Positions 57,578 through 64,000 of a DNA stretch of 64,000 nt are shown here, in pieces. Below the pieces are notes generated by a model, which had not been told where the DNA came from, searched no databases, and was given only the letters and a program-made list of their open reading frames with translations. The translations under genes were made by a program, and so were the position numbers. The DNA lies in the NCBI GenBank assembly GCA_015272395.1, contig JACYLQ010000008.1:124001-188000 (forward strand). The letters run 5' to 3'. This DNA comes from Calothrix sp. C42_A2020_038. Lineage in GTDB: Bacteria; Cyanobacteriota; Cyanobacteriia; Cyanobacteriales; Nostocaceae. Position 1 is the stretch's first letter. Every line of letters begins with the position of its first letter.

Positions 57578-57607
57578 AATATAACCTTGATTGAGAAAAT
57601 ATGTCAA
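57578..57607 (-). promoter_or_regulatory. Consensus sigma-70 promoter of the small RNA
   Basis: TTGACA at 57607-57602 and TATATT at 57583-57578, spaced 18 bases, read on the minus strand. The -35 is perfect; the -10 differs from TATAAT at one position. Predicted start of transcription is near 57571. Confidence 0.75.
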
Positions 57608-57862
57608 CTGTTAATGAAATTAATTTTCAATAAATTGGAAGGTGCTTTTTTTAGCTGCCAGGAATACGCTCTAAGGAGTATGATGTTGTTTCAGCCCTAT
57701 ACAATTAGGATTTACATAAAAGTCATAAACCAAGCACATACGCTTAATATTTAGTTGTAAGACCCTGATTTGTGTAGAAACTGATTTTCTTTGTATAAAC
57801 CTAAAACAATAGGTATGTCTAAAAATGTTTAATACACTAAGGAGGCGCGCTGTTATCCAATT

Positions 57863-58513
57863 ATGACGTTACAACTACGTGTCTACGTTCCACCCCATCC
57901 ATTAATCAAGCATTGGTTGGCTGTGGCTCGCGATGCTTCCACGCCTTCAGTGTTATTTCGGAGTGCAATGACCGAACTTGGTCGTTGGTTGACTTATGAA
58001 GCAGCACGTGAATGGTTGCCAACACAAGAAGCAACAGTGCAAACTCCGCTTTCCACTTCACCTGCTACTTTAATTAATCCAGAAGTGCCGGTGGCGGTGG
58101 TTCCAATTTTAAGGGCAGGTTTAGGGCTATTAGAAGGGGCACAAACTTTGCTGCCGCTCGCATCAATTTATCACCTTGGTTTAGTACGTGATGAGACAAC
58201 GTTAGAACCTTTGTGTTATTTGAATAAGTTGCCAGAAAAATTTAATCCTCAAACGCGAGTATTGATTACTGACCCAATGTTGGCTACAGGTGGGTCGATA
58301 ATGGCAGCAATGGCAGAATTGACATATCGAGGTGTAGACCCAACGTTGACGCGAATAGTTAGTGTAGTAGCTGCTCCACCAGCCCTACAAAAATTAAGTG
58401 CTGCATATCCTGGTTTAATCATTTACACAGCTTGTATCGATGAGGGTGTAAATGAAAAAGGATTTATTGTTCCAGGTCTGGGAGATGCAGGCGACCGTAT
58501 CTTTGGGACATGA
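57863..58513 (+). CDS. upp: Uracil phosphoribosyltransferase
   Basis: Upp salvages uracil to UMP with PRPP. The 216-residue product has the PRPP loop VLITDPMLATGGSIMAA (about 132-148), VAVVPILRAGLGLLEG near 72-87, and the C-terminal uracil-binding GLGDAGDRIFGT. ATG 57863 is the first start; a strong AGGAGG lies 17 bases upstream, somewhat far for an ideal site. The gene is followed by a YtxH-like gene after about 90 bases. Confidence 0.93.
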   Translation: MTLQLRVYVPPHPLIKHWLAVARDASTPSVLFRSAMTELGRWLTYEAAREWLPTQEATVQTPLSTSPATLINPEVPVAVVPILRAGLGLLEGAQTLLPLASIYHLGLVRDETTLEPLCYLNKLPEKFNPQTRVLITDPMLATGGSIMAAMAELTYRGVDPTLTRIVSVVAAPPALQKLSAAYPGLIIYTACIDEGVNEKGFIVPGLGDAGDRIFGT

Positions 58514-58602
58514 GCTACCATGCAGCTAGGGTAGAAAGTGACCATCAAGTTTAATGACACGGTTTGAGTGGTCGCAGTGTTTTGTAAGGCGGTAAAGAGA
58601 TT

Positions 58603-58941
58603 ATGAGTCAACGTGATGGTTTTGCCAGTGGTTTTTTCGCCGGGGCTATTTTCGGTGGTGTTGTCGGCGGTGTTATCGGCGCGCTGATGGCGACACGGCG
58701 CGACGAGTTACCAGAAGAAGAAATTCAGCAACTTACCTCAACAGCAGAGGCGAAGAAAAAGCCAACCACGCGCCGTCAAATTAATTTAAGCGACGCTGAA
58801 AGTATGGAAACAGCAAGAAGGTCGCTTGAAGATAAAATAGCTCAACTCAATGCCACAATCGACGAAGTAAGGCAGCAGTTGGGAAATGTTAATGGCGCCT
58901 CGACAGGGGAAACAGAATTGGGACGTGAAGAAAAGGTGTGA
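58603..58941 (+). CDS. YtxH-like small membrane protein
   Basis: The 112-residue protein starts with a Gly-rich hydrophobic helix (GFASGFFAGAIFGGVVGGVIGALMA), like YtxH proteins, followed by a basic/acidic segment and a helical coiled part (ESMETARRSLEDKIAQLNATIDEVRQQLG). Its role is unknown. It lies between upp and yggT, on the same strand. AAAGAG about eight bases upstream supports the ATG. Confidence 0.7.
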   Translation: MSQRDGFASGFFAGAIFGGVVGGVIGALMATRRDELPEEEIQQLTSTAEAKKKPTTRRQINLSDAESMETARRSLEDKIAQLNATIDEVRQQLGNVNGASTGETELGREEKV

Positions 58942-59031
58942 TGCAATTTCTGATTAAAATAATTAGTAAGTAGTCACCAGTCTATTATCAGTACCCAGTA
59001 GTAGATTGCACTACATTAAGACTAGCGACAA

Positions 59032-59112
59032 ATGACTAATGCTTATCAAGTCGTCTACAATCGATTACAGCAACGTCTGTTGACACATTTTAGGGAAACG
59101 AACCATCCATGA
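59032..59112 (+). CDS. 26-residue ORF overlapping the yggT start
   Basis: ATG 59032 opens a frame MTNAYQVVYNRLQQRLLTHF... that stops at TGA 59110-59112, overlapping the ATG of the YggT gene (59109) as ATGA. The four-base overlap is the usual sign of translational coupling. It could be a leader peptide or chance. I do not recognise it. Confidence 0.35.
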   Translation: MTNAYQVVYNRLQQRLLTHFRETNHP

Positions 59113-59393
59113 GTTCACAAATTGGATTACTCTCCAATACACTGTATTGGTTTATCACAATATATAGCTATTTACTGATTTTCAGGATTCTTTTATCTTG
59201 GTTTCCGAATGTAAATTGGTATAATCAGCCTTTTTCAGCATTGAGTCAAGTTACTGACCCATACTTAAATTTGTTCCGTTCAATCATCCCTCCACTTGGA
59301 GGAATCGATTTCTCGCCAATTTTAGCTTTCTTGGTGCTTAATCTTGCTAGTGGCTTTGTTTCTAGCTTGGCTGGTCTACAGTACGTGCAGTAA
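59109..59393 (+). CDS. YggT-family membrane protein
   Basis: The 94-residue protein has two hydrophobic helices (TLYWFITIYSYLLIFRILLSWF and FSPILAFLVLNLASGFVSSL) with the conserved LLSWFPNVNWYNQPFSALSQVTDPYLNLFRSIIPPLGGIDFSP between them, the YggT (CCB3/YlmG) pattern. In cyanobacteria and plastids relatives take part in heme attachment, nucleoid organisation or division. A 26-codon frame overlaps its start. Confidence 0.88.
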   Translation: MSSQIGLLSNTLYWFITIYSYLLIFRILLSWFPNVNWYNQPFSALSQVTDPYLNLFRSIIPPLGGIDFSPILAFLVLNLASGFVSSLAGLQYVQ

Positions 59394-59432
59394 TTTGTGT
59401 CAGATTACATGCGTATTACATGTAATTTACGA

Positions 59433-59467
59433 TTGTAGAGACGCATTTTTGTCAAACGTCTCTACAA
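59433..59467. terminator. Hairpin between yggT and a convergent gene
   Basis: TTGTAGAGACG (59433-59443) and CGTCTCTACAA (59457-59467) are perfect 11-base arms around a 13-base loop. It lies between two converging genes and is a variant of the dispersed GTAGAGACGC repeat family. Confidence 0.65.
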
Positions 59468-59481
59468 CTTTAATATTGATT

Positions 59482-59940
59482 TTACTTTCGCACCTGGGCG
59501 CCGAATCCAGCTGCTTTAAACTGTTTGAGCTTTAGCGGTTCAGGTTGATTAGCTGGTACCGAAATCCTCATCTCAAAATCGCTAACACCTGGTGGAACTT
59601 CCGGGATAGAACCAAGACGAGTTCTGTTTTGCATGACAGAGTCATTGTTGGCATCGTAGATACGTCCAAAAATATCCGCATCGTAAACATATTTGTTGGT
59701 AGCATTCTCCGCTTTACCCACGACTAGAAAGCAGTTTGCTGCCATAGTAGTACCACCGCTGGTGACAGCACCTTGTGCGAGTTCAGGGGGGCACTTTTTG
59801 TAAGAAATATCAAATAGTCGTATTTGTGTTAGTGCCAACGCTGAGGGAGTAAACACCCACGATAGAACTGTCAATACACAGGTAACTAGAATAACGGTGA
59901 GCGAGCGCAACTGCATAAAAAACACCATAAATAAATCCAA
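59482..59940 (-). CDS. Secreted conserved cyanobacterial protein
   Basis: The 152-residue protein has a signal peptide (MQLRSLTVILVTCVLTVLSW ending near SALA) and a mature part with two Cys (KKCPPELAQ near 49 and AANCFLVVG near 70) that may form a disulfide. Patterns such as TQIRLFDISYKKCPPEL and YDADIFGRIYDANNDS look like a conserved cyanobacterial family, but I cannot name its function. The ORF could begin at the ninth codon (MQLRSLTV). It is convergent with yggT. Confidence 0.7.
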   Translation of the reverse strand: MDLFMVFFMQLRSLTVILVTCVLTVLSWVFTPSALALTQIRLFDISYKKCPPELAQGAVTSGGTTMAANCFLVVGKAENATNKYVYDADIFGRIYDANNDSVMQNRTRLGSIPEVPPGVSDFEMRISVPANQPEPLKLKQFKAAGFGAQVRK

Positions 59941-60055
59941 CCATAGGCAAATTTTACCTTCAACCTGGGCGCGAAATTTACTCCTTTAGTGTTGGATACT
60001 ACTGTTGCACTTTTGTAATATTTAGTAAAATCAAAACTTCGATTACTATTAACTT

Positions 60056-60664
60056 ATGACACCAGATGAGATAGAATCAGCCCTCATCACAGCTTTTAGC
60101 CGCTGTGAAAATGAAGGTGTTCCGCTTTGTTACGAACAAAAGCAAATCCTAATGCAAGTGCTTGAGCTTCAGAAGGAATCTCATCTTAATGATTTTGACG
60201 ATAATCCACTTAAAGAGCTTTCCCAAGAGGAATTAGAACTTTTATTGAACTTTATCAAAACTCAACAAGCTCAGAATCGCTCTTGGAAAGTTTTACTACT
60301 TAATGACTGGTTACATGAACAAGATTCCGGGGAGATACATTTTCTTCGCCAACGGTATGGAGTACAATGGCTAAATCGATTGCAGCCTCATCATTTTGAA
60401 GCTTTAGAAGTCAAAGATACATTCAAGTTAAAAGTTGGTGACAGTATTGAAGTTTGCAACGCACTCTGGGAATGGGTGCAAGATAACGGGCCTTGTCAAC
60501 GCGAATGGTTTTCATGTACTGTTATTGATATTGATGAGAATGATGTAGAAGGTACGCAAGGTAGTTGTGTTATCCGTTTTCAAAACGGTAGCGAGTATCA
60601 TATCAGTGGAATCTATGATTGGAACCGATGTAATTGGCGATGGAGTAAAAGTTGTAACGCTTGA
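60056..60664 (+). CDS. Conserved protein of unknown function
   Basis: The 202-residue product has a helical N-terminal half (MTPDEIESALITAFSRCENEGV, QILMQVLELQKES, SQEELELLLNFIKTQQAQNRSW) and a C-terminal beta-rich part resembling an SH3-like fold (LKVGDSIEVCNALWEWVQDNGPCQREWFSCTVIDIDEND, RFQNGSEYHISGIYDW). No catalytic motif, signal peptide or membrane segment is visible. It stands alone on the plus strand. Confidence 0.6.
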   Translation: MTPDEIESALITAFSRCENEGVPLCYEQKQILMQVLELQKESHLNDFDDNPLKELSQEELELLLNFIKTQQAQNRSWKVLLLNDWLHEQDSGEIHFLRQRYGVQWLNRLQPHHFEALEVKDTFKLKVGDSIEVCNALWEWVQDNGPCQREWFSCTVIDIDENDVEGTQGSCVIRFQNGSEYHISGIYDWNRCNWRWSKSCNA

Positions 60665-60822
60665 GGAGTAGATTTGAGACCCAAATACAGGCAGGCAGGC
60701 AAGGATGCCCACTCCACAATAACTGTATAATAACTTCACAACAGTTTGATTTTAATCTATGTATCTCCCGCAACCTATAAACTGCTGTAATTTTTGAGTG
60801 CTAATACCATTGGCCAGATGTT

Positions 60823-61740
60823 TTAAAAGTTTTTGGTTTTACGAAATTGGGTTACTACTTCTTTGATGTCGCGCAGTTCGCTTTCAACTAAGTTATTTAA
60901 TTCTTGCATCTCAGAGGCAGTGATTTTGCCACTTATTTCTGATATGGCTGTTTTTAGTTCTGGATGTTTTTGTAAAGTTTCTTGGCGAATAATTGGAACT
61001 GCTTCATAGGGTGGGAAGTATTTTTTATCGTCTTCTAATATTACTAAACCTAACCGAGATATTTGCCCGTCGGTTGAATTTCCTGCTGTAAAGTCTATAA
61101 GTTTTTGAGTTAACGCGCGGTAGATTAAGTCTAAGCTCATTGAACTTGGTCTTTCCCGGAACTCTAAGTTATAGGTTTTGGACAAACCTAGAAAACCATC
61201 TTCACGTTCTGTAAATTCATAACCAAAACCCGCACGCCATTGAGGTGTGTATTTTGCGGCTTCTGATAGGGTTTTAATATTATCTTTATTTGCGTCTTCA
61301 CCTCGTATAATCATTGCAAAAGTGTTCTCAAAGCCCAAGGGTTCCATCACCTCAAGATTGAATTTTTGAGCATACCCTTGCTTCAGGCGCCGATAAACTT
61401 CCCTTGGGTCGTTAATAACTGATTGCTTGAGAATACTGGTAAATGCAGTACCAGTATATTCTATATAGCCATCTATTTTACCTGCTATTAAAGCTTGGTG
61501 ACAAACAAATGAGCCACCTAAACGTGGCTTACGTTCAACTTTTAGATTGGTTTTGGCTTCAATTTGCTGTGCTAGTAATTCACCTAATATATCTTGTTCA
61601 GTAAAATCTTTCGACGCAATAATTATATCTATATCTCCGGTGTGAGTAATGTTTTGACTGGCATTACAGCTAGCTATTGTTAATATTAAACAGCAAGTTA
61701 AAGAAAGGATAAATATAAATTTTTTCAAATTCATTTCCAA
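60823..61740 (-). CDS. Osmoprotectant (glycine betaine/choline) binding lipoprotein
   Basis: The 305-residue protein has a lipoprotein signal (ILSLTCCLILTIASC, lipobox Cys near 25) and the OpuAC/ProX type II binding fold: IIIASKDFTEQDILGELLAQQIEAKT, GGSFVCHQALIAGKIDGYIEYTGTAF, WRAGFGYEFTEREDGFLGL, LIDFTAGNSTDGQI and DDKKYFPPYEAVPI. It presents betaine-like solutes to an ABC permease. The permease gene at 62629 is on the same strand about 0.9 kb upstream, separated by a response-regulator gene. No ATPase gene is in the window. Met at residue 3 could be the start. Confidence 0.87.
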   Translation of the reverse strand: MEMNLKKFIFILSLTCCLILTIASCNASQNITHTGDIDIIIASKDFTEQDILGELLAQQIEAKTNLKVERKPRLGGSFVCHQALIAGKIDGYIEYTGTAFTSILKQSVINDPREVYRRLKQGYAQKFNLEVMEPLGFENTFAMIIRGEDANKDNIKTLSEAAKYTPQWRAGFGYEFTEREDGFLGLSKTYNLEFRERPSSMSLDLIYRALTQKLIDFTAGNSTDGQISRLGLVILEDDKKYFPPYEAVPIIRQETLQKHPELKTAISEISGKITASEMQELNNLVESELRDIKEVVTQFRKTKNF

Positions 61741-61877
61741 TTAATTTCAAATTCATGAAATCTATTAATCTTAGTTGAGTTACACAGCGTTACAACGCCA
61801 CCTACGTGGCTCGCGGGGAACCTGCGCTTTCTTTGTGGCTCCCCAATCTACGAATATTTACGTAGGAAATTAGCAAA

Positions 61878-62297
61878 TTAAGGTTTCTCAAGCAACTTCA
61901 TAATGACACTAATACATTCAACAGGGTCAATTGGTTTGGCAATATGCTGCTGAAAACCAGAAGAAAGTGCTGTTTCCCTGTCAACTTCTCCGGCATAAGC
62001 AGTTAAAGCAATAGCTGGAATGTGGCCTCCTTGTTCTCTGGGTAAATTTCTGACTTGACGGATAAGTGTATAACCGTCAACTTGCGGCATACCAATATCA
62101 CTTAATAAAATATCTGGTTGCCACTGAATCAATACTTTTAAAGCTTCAACTGCACTCGATACAGTTTTTGTTTCTGCTCCTTCTTGTTCTAACATGAAAG
62201 CAAGTAGTTCTTGTGAATCTTGATCATCATCGACGACTAAGATCCTTCTTCCCTGTAAATTAGACAGATCTGACGTATCTGGGGGAATTTGATTCAT
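61878..62297 (-). CDS. Stand-alone response regulator (receiver only)
   Basis: From ATG 62297 the product has 139 residues (MNQIPPDTSDLSNLQ); an upstream GTG would add 26. It is a single receiver domain: RRILVVDDDQDSQELL (acidic pocket), LLSDIGMPQVDGY (phospho-acceptor Asp), ALTAYAGEV and IAKPIDPVE (conserved Lys). Such receivers pass phosphate in a relay or act by protein contact. It sits between the osmoprotectant binding-protein gene and its permease on the same strand. No kinase is nearby. Confidence 0.85.
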   Translation of the reverse strand: MNQIPPDTSDLSNLQGRRILVVDDDQDSQELLAFMLEQEGAETKTVSSAVEALKVLIQWQPDILLSDIGMPQVDGYTLIRQVRNLPREQGGHIPAIALTAYAGEVDRETALSSGFQQHIAKPIDPVECISVIMKLLEKP

Positions 62298-62628
62298 TTC
62301 CTGGGTAATGGGTATTAATAGAAGTTTGAATGTAAGGTAATGCCAAGTTGTTATCTGTAGTGTAAGTTTTGACACTACCGCCGTAGAGTCATACTGAGTG
62401 TTTGCATCTTCTATTCATTTACATTCTGGCTGTAAGCCAATGTCAGGGCAAATTTAGTGATAAATTTTTGATTTAGCACCATACTAACAATAACATTTTC
62501 GCTCTAAGGAACTTCCAAAAAATTAATTCTCCCGGAATGTGGGGTGGGGCATCCATGCCTGCCCTGAAAATCGGACGAGCGAAGACGCTCATACCACAAG
62601 GAATTTTGGGTATCATCGAAATGGAACA
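62298..62628. other. Intergenic region between permease and response regulator genes
   Basis: About 330 bases contain the possible 5' extension of the regulator frame and, at about 62540-62600, a GGGGCAT/ATGCC repeat with GAGCGAAGACGCTC, one of the dispersed short hairpins. No gene is visible. Confidence 0.45.
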
Positions 62629-63267
62629 TCAGCGTTTTGAATAGGCACCTAAACGCTTTTCTATCCAACCAATTCCAAAGTCAGCAATCAAGGCAATTAC
62701 TGCTGCTGGAATGGCGCCTGCTAAAATTAGTTGATTGTTAACTACAGCAATTCCTCGAAATATAAATACTCCTAACCCACCTGCACCAATTGCAGCAGCA
62801 ATTGTGGCAATTCCAATTGCAATTACTGTCGCTACCCGCACTCCTGCTAAAATTACATCCATTGCCAACGGTAGTTCCACTTGTATAAGTAATTCCCAAT
62901 CGCTCATTCCCATTCCTCGTCCAGCTTCATGTATAGCAGCATCTACTCCGATTATTCCTGTATAAGTATTTCTAATAATTGGTAAAAATGAGTACAAACT
63001 AAGGGCAACAATTGCAGGAGTGGTACCAATACCACCAATAATTGGTACAGGAATTAGTAAACCAAATAGCGCCAAGCTGGGAATTGTTTGCAGCACATTT
63101 GCTAGACCTAAAATTGGGCGCCGTAACATATGCTGACGAGTAATCAAAATACCCAACGGTATACCAATTAGTGTTGCAACGCCAATAGAAGTTAATACCA
63201 AACGTAAATGCTCACCTGTGCGCTGCAATATTTCTGGACCGTATTTGACAAGAAAAAATTCGCTCAT
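62629..63267 (-). CDS. Osmoprotectant ABC transporter permease (OpuC/ProW type)
   Basis: The 212-residue integral membrane protein has five or six helices and the BPD_transp_1 pattern: GIPLGILITRQHMLRRPILGLANVLQTIPSLALFGLLIP, IIRNTYTGI, AIHEAGRGMGMSDWELLIQVELPLAMDVILAGVRVAT (the EAA loop) and AIGAGGLGVFIFRGI. It is a compact permease as in OpuCB and OpuBB. The binding lipoprotein is at 60823 on the same strand. The ATPase partner is not in the window. Confidence 0.9.
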   Translation of the reverse strand: MSEFFLVKYGPEILQRTGEHLRLVLTSIGVATLIGIPLGILITRQHMLRRPILGLANVLQTIPSLALFGLLIPVPIIGGIGTTPAIVALSLYSFLPIIRNTYTGIIGVDAAIHEAGRGMGMSDWELLIQVELPLAMDVILAGVRVATVIAIGIATIAAAIGAGGLGVFIFRGIAVVNNQLILAGAIPAAVIALIADFGIGWIEKRLGAYSKR

Positions 63268-63333
63268 GCAGTTTGAGATTTTAGATTTCCTATTCCCATA
63301 ACATCAGTGACATCCGTCTTTGGAAATAATAAA

Positions 63334-63363
63334 GTAGAGACGCTATACGTATAACGCCTCTAC
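63334..63363. repeat. Short hairpin repeat between permease and Nif11 gene
   Basis: GTAGAG (63334-63339) and CTCTAC (63358-63363) flank CGCTATACGTATAACG, in which TATACGTATA is itself a perfect palindrome. It belongs to the dispersed GTAGAGACGC family seen at 2765, 59433 and others. Confidence 0.55.
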
Positions 63364-63453
63364 ACTTAAGATGTATGCCTTTGGAATGTAAAACAATTTT
63401 ATAAAACTCTTTTATTATTCCATCATATAGTATTTCGTTAGTCGCACTAAAAA

Positions 63454-63705
63454 TTAGTAAGCAGAAACATGCTGATAGCCATTAGAGCGTTGAACTGTAC
63501 CGGCGCCGCTATCAAACAAAACGTAATCAAGCTCACTTTCAGAAAATTCAAATCCAAGTGAAGCTGCAAAGTTAACAATCTTCTTCTTATCCCAACTCCA
63601 AACACCGAATAAACCACGAATACAGCAGCTGTTATAATACTGCTCATAAATCGCTTGGTCGGAAGCTACAAAGTCATAAAAAGCATTAACCTGTTCTAAG
63701 TGCAT
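63454..63705 (-). CDS. Nif11-type leader peptide-like protein
   Basis: The 83-residue protein has the Nif11 pattern: LEQVNAFYDFVASDQAIYEQYY at the start and KKIVNFAASLGFEFSESELDYV, followed by a short tail FDSGAGTVQRSNGYQH. Nif11-type sequences are leaders of some ribosomally made peptides in cyanobacteria, often ending in a Gly-rich cleavage site; here SGAG could play that part and leave a 14-residue tail. No lanthionine synthetase, radical SAM or protease gene is near, so a peptide product is only inference. It may also be a stand-alone Nif11 protein of unknown role. Confidence 0.65.
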   Translation of the reverse strand: MHLEQVNAFYDFVASDQAIYEQYYNSCCIRGLFGVWSWDKKKIVNFAASLGFEFSESELDYVLFDSGAGTVQRSNGYQHVSAY

Positions 63706-64000
63706 ACCCTTTCTCTCGTTTAATTGTTCTCTAAAGCTTACTATAAGCTACATTTGCTATCAGCGTAATTCCTGACTAATTAGTATACTATCCATCGCAG
63801 AAACTAACTCGACAGATAAAAATTTAGAAGTGAATAGTAATTTTTTGTTCCTAGAGTTACGATTACTTTGATTTTTATAATTTTAACTTTATCTTCAGTA
63901 TTACAACTAAGCTTAATAAACACTTAATAAATTTTTAAGATAAAAAATACTAGTACTACGTACTTGTAAGTTTTAACTGGTGAAGTGCGTGATGCACCCT
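63706..64000. other. AT-rich right edge
   Basis: About 295 bases to the right edge, very AT-rich, with no gene or repeat that I can identify. It may carry the promoter of the Nif11 gene. Confidence 0.4.

Noticed and set aside
1-64000. tRNA, rRNA or tmRNA genes
   Set aside because: No cloverleaf or conserved rRNA-like stretch was noticed on either strand; a covariance search was not possible here.

Overview
The window is chromosomal DNA of a cyanobacterium, most likely a filamentous one of the Nostocales type. The evidence is the petC-petA pair (Rieske protein and cytochrome f), an orange carotenoid protein next to its fluorescence recovery protein, a CyaB-type GAF-GAF-PAS adenylyl cyclase, an SLH/OprB porin, a carotenoid isomerase relic, a Nif11 peptide, several cyanobacteria-specific small proteins (DUF1825, DUF3067, DUF3143) and heptanucleotide repeats between genes. 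The DNA is AT-rich. The usual cyanobacterial palindrome HIP1 (GCGATCGC) is nearly absent, while GGCGCC occurs more than 50 times by eye.

Layout. 0-9 kb: unknown partial gene, purS-purQ, a Zur/FurB-like regulator, an M28 peptidase, dnaK and dnaJ, and an SLH porin. 9.1-14.1 kb: a block that differs from its surroundings (it holds all three HIP1 sites I saw and no GGCGCC), encoding a PhnD-like lipoprotein, a hybrid histidine kinase and a receiver-kinase. 14-22 kb: a membrane J-protein, DUF3143, uppS-cdaA bracketed by inverted copies of a small repeat, lysA, rimI and clpC. 22.6-26 kb: two adjacent membrane-anchored P-loop ATPases of unknown function. 26-38 kb: housekeeping genes (lepB, a ComEA-like protein, a class A PBP, tyrS, pyrF, petA/petC, tatC) with an acetyltransferase gene interrupted by TGA. 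39.4-45.8 kb: a P-loop NTPase overlapping a 1707-residue STAND-type protein with 14 WD40 repeats. 45.8-50.4 kb: a solo TnpB-element right end, frp, ocp and the adenylyl cyclase. 50.8-57.5 kb: an orphan HlyD-family adaptor, a nuclease-fold/TPR protein, purT, and a carotenoid isomerase gene cut off against a tnpB remnant. 57.5-64 kb: a strong small-RNA candidate, upp, YtxH- and YggT-type proteins, an osmoprotectant uptake pair with a response regulator between them, and a Nif11 peptide.

How the genes fit together. Most of the window is core metabolism, cell envelope and photosynthesis. Signalling is prominent: cAMP (CyaB), c-di-AMP (CdaA), two histidine kinases and a stand-alone receiver. The parts least explained by known biology are the STAND/WD40 pair, the membrane ATPase pair, the foreign-looking kinase block, the promoter-to-terminator small RNA at 57.5 kb, and the TnpB right-end relics. 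No rRNA, tRNA or CRISPR array was seen. All calls come from reading sequence and translations, with no database search.
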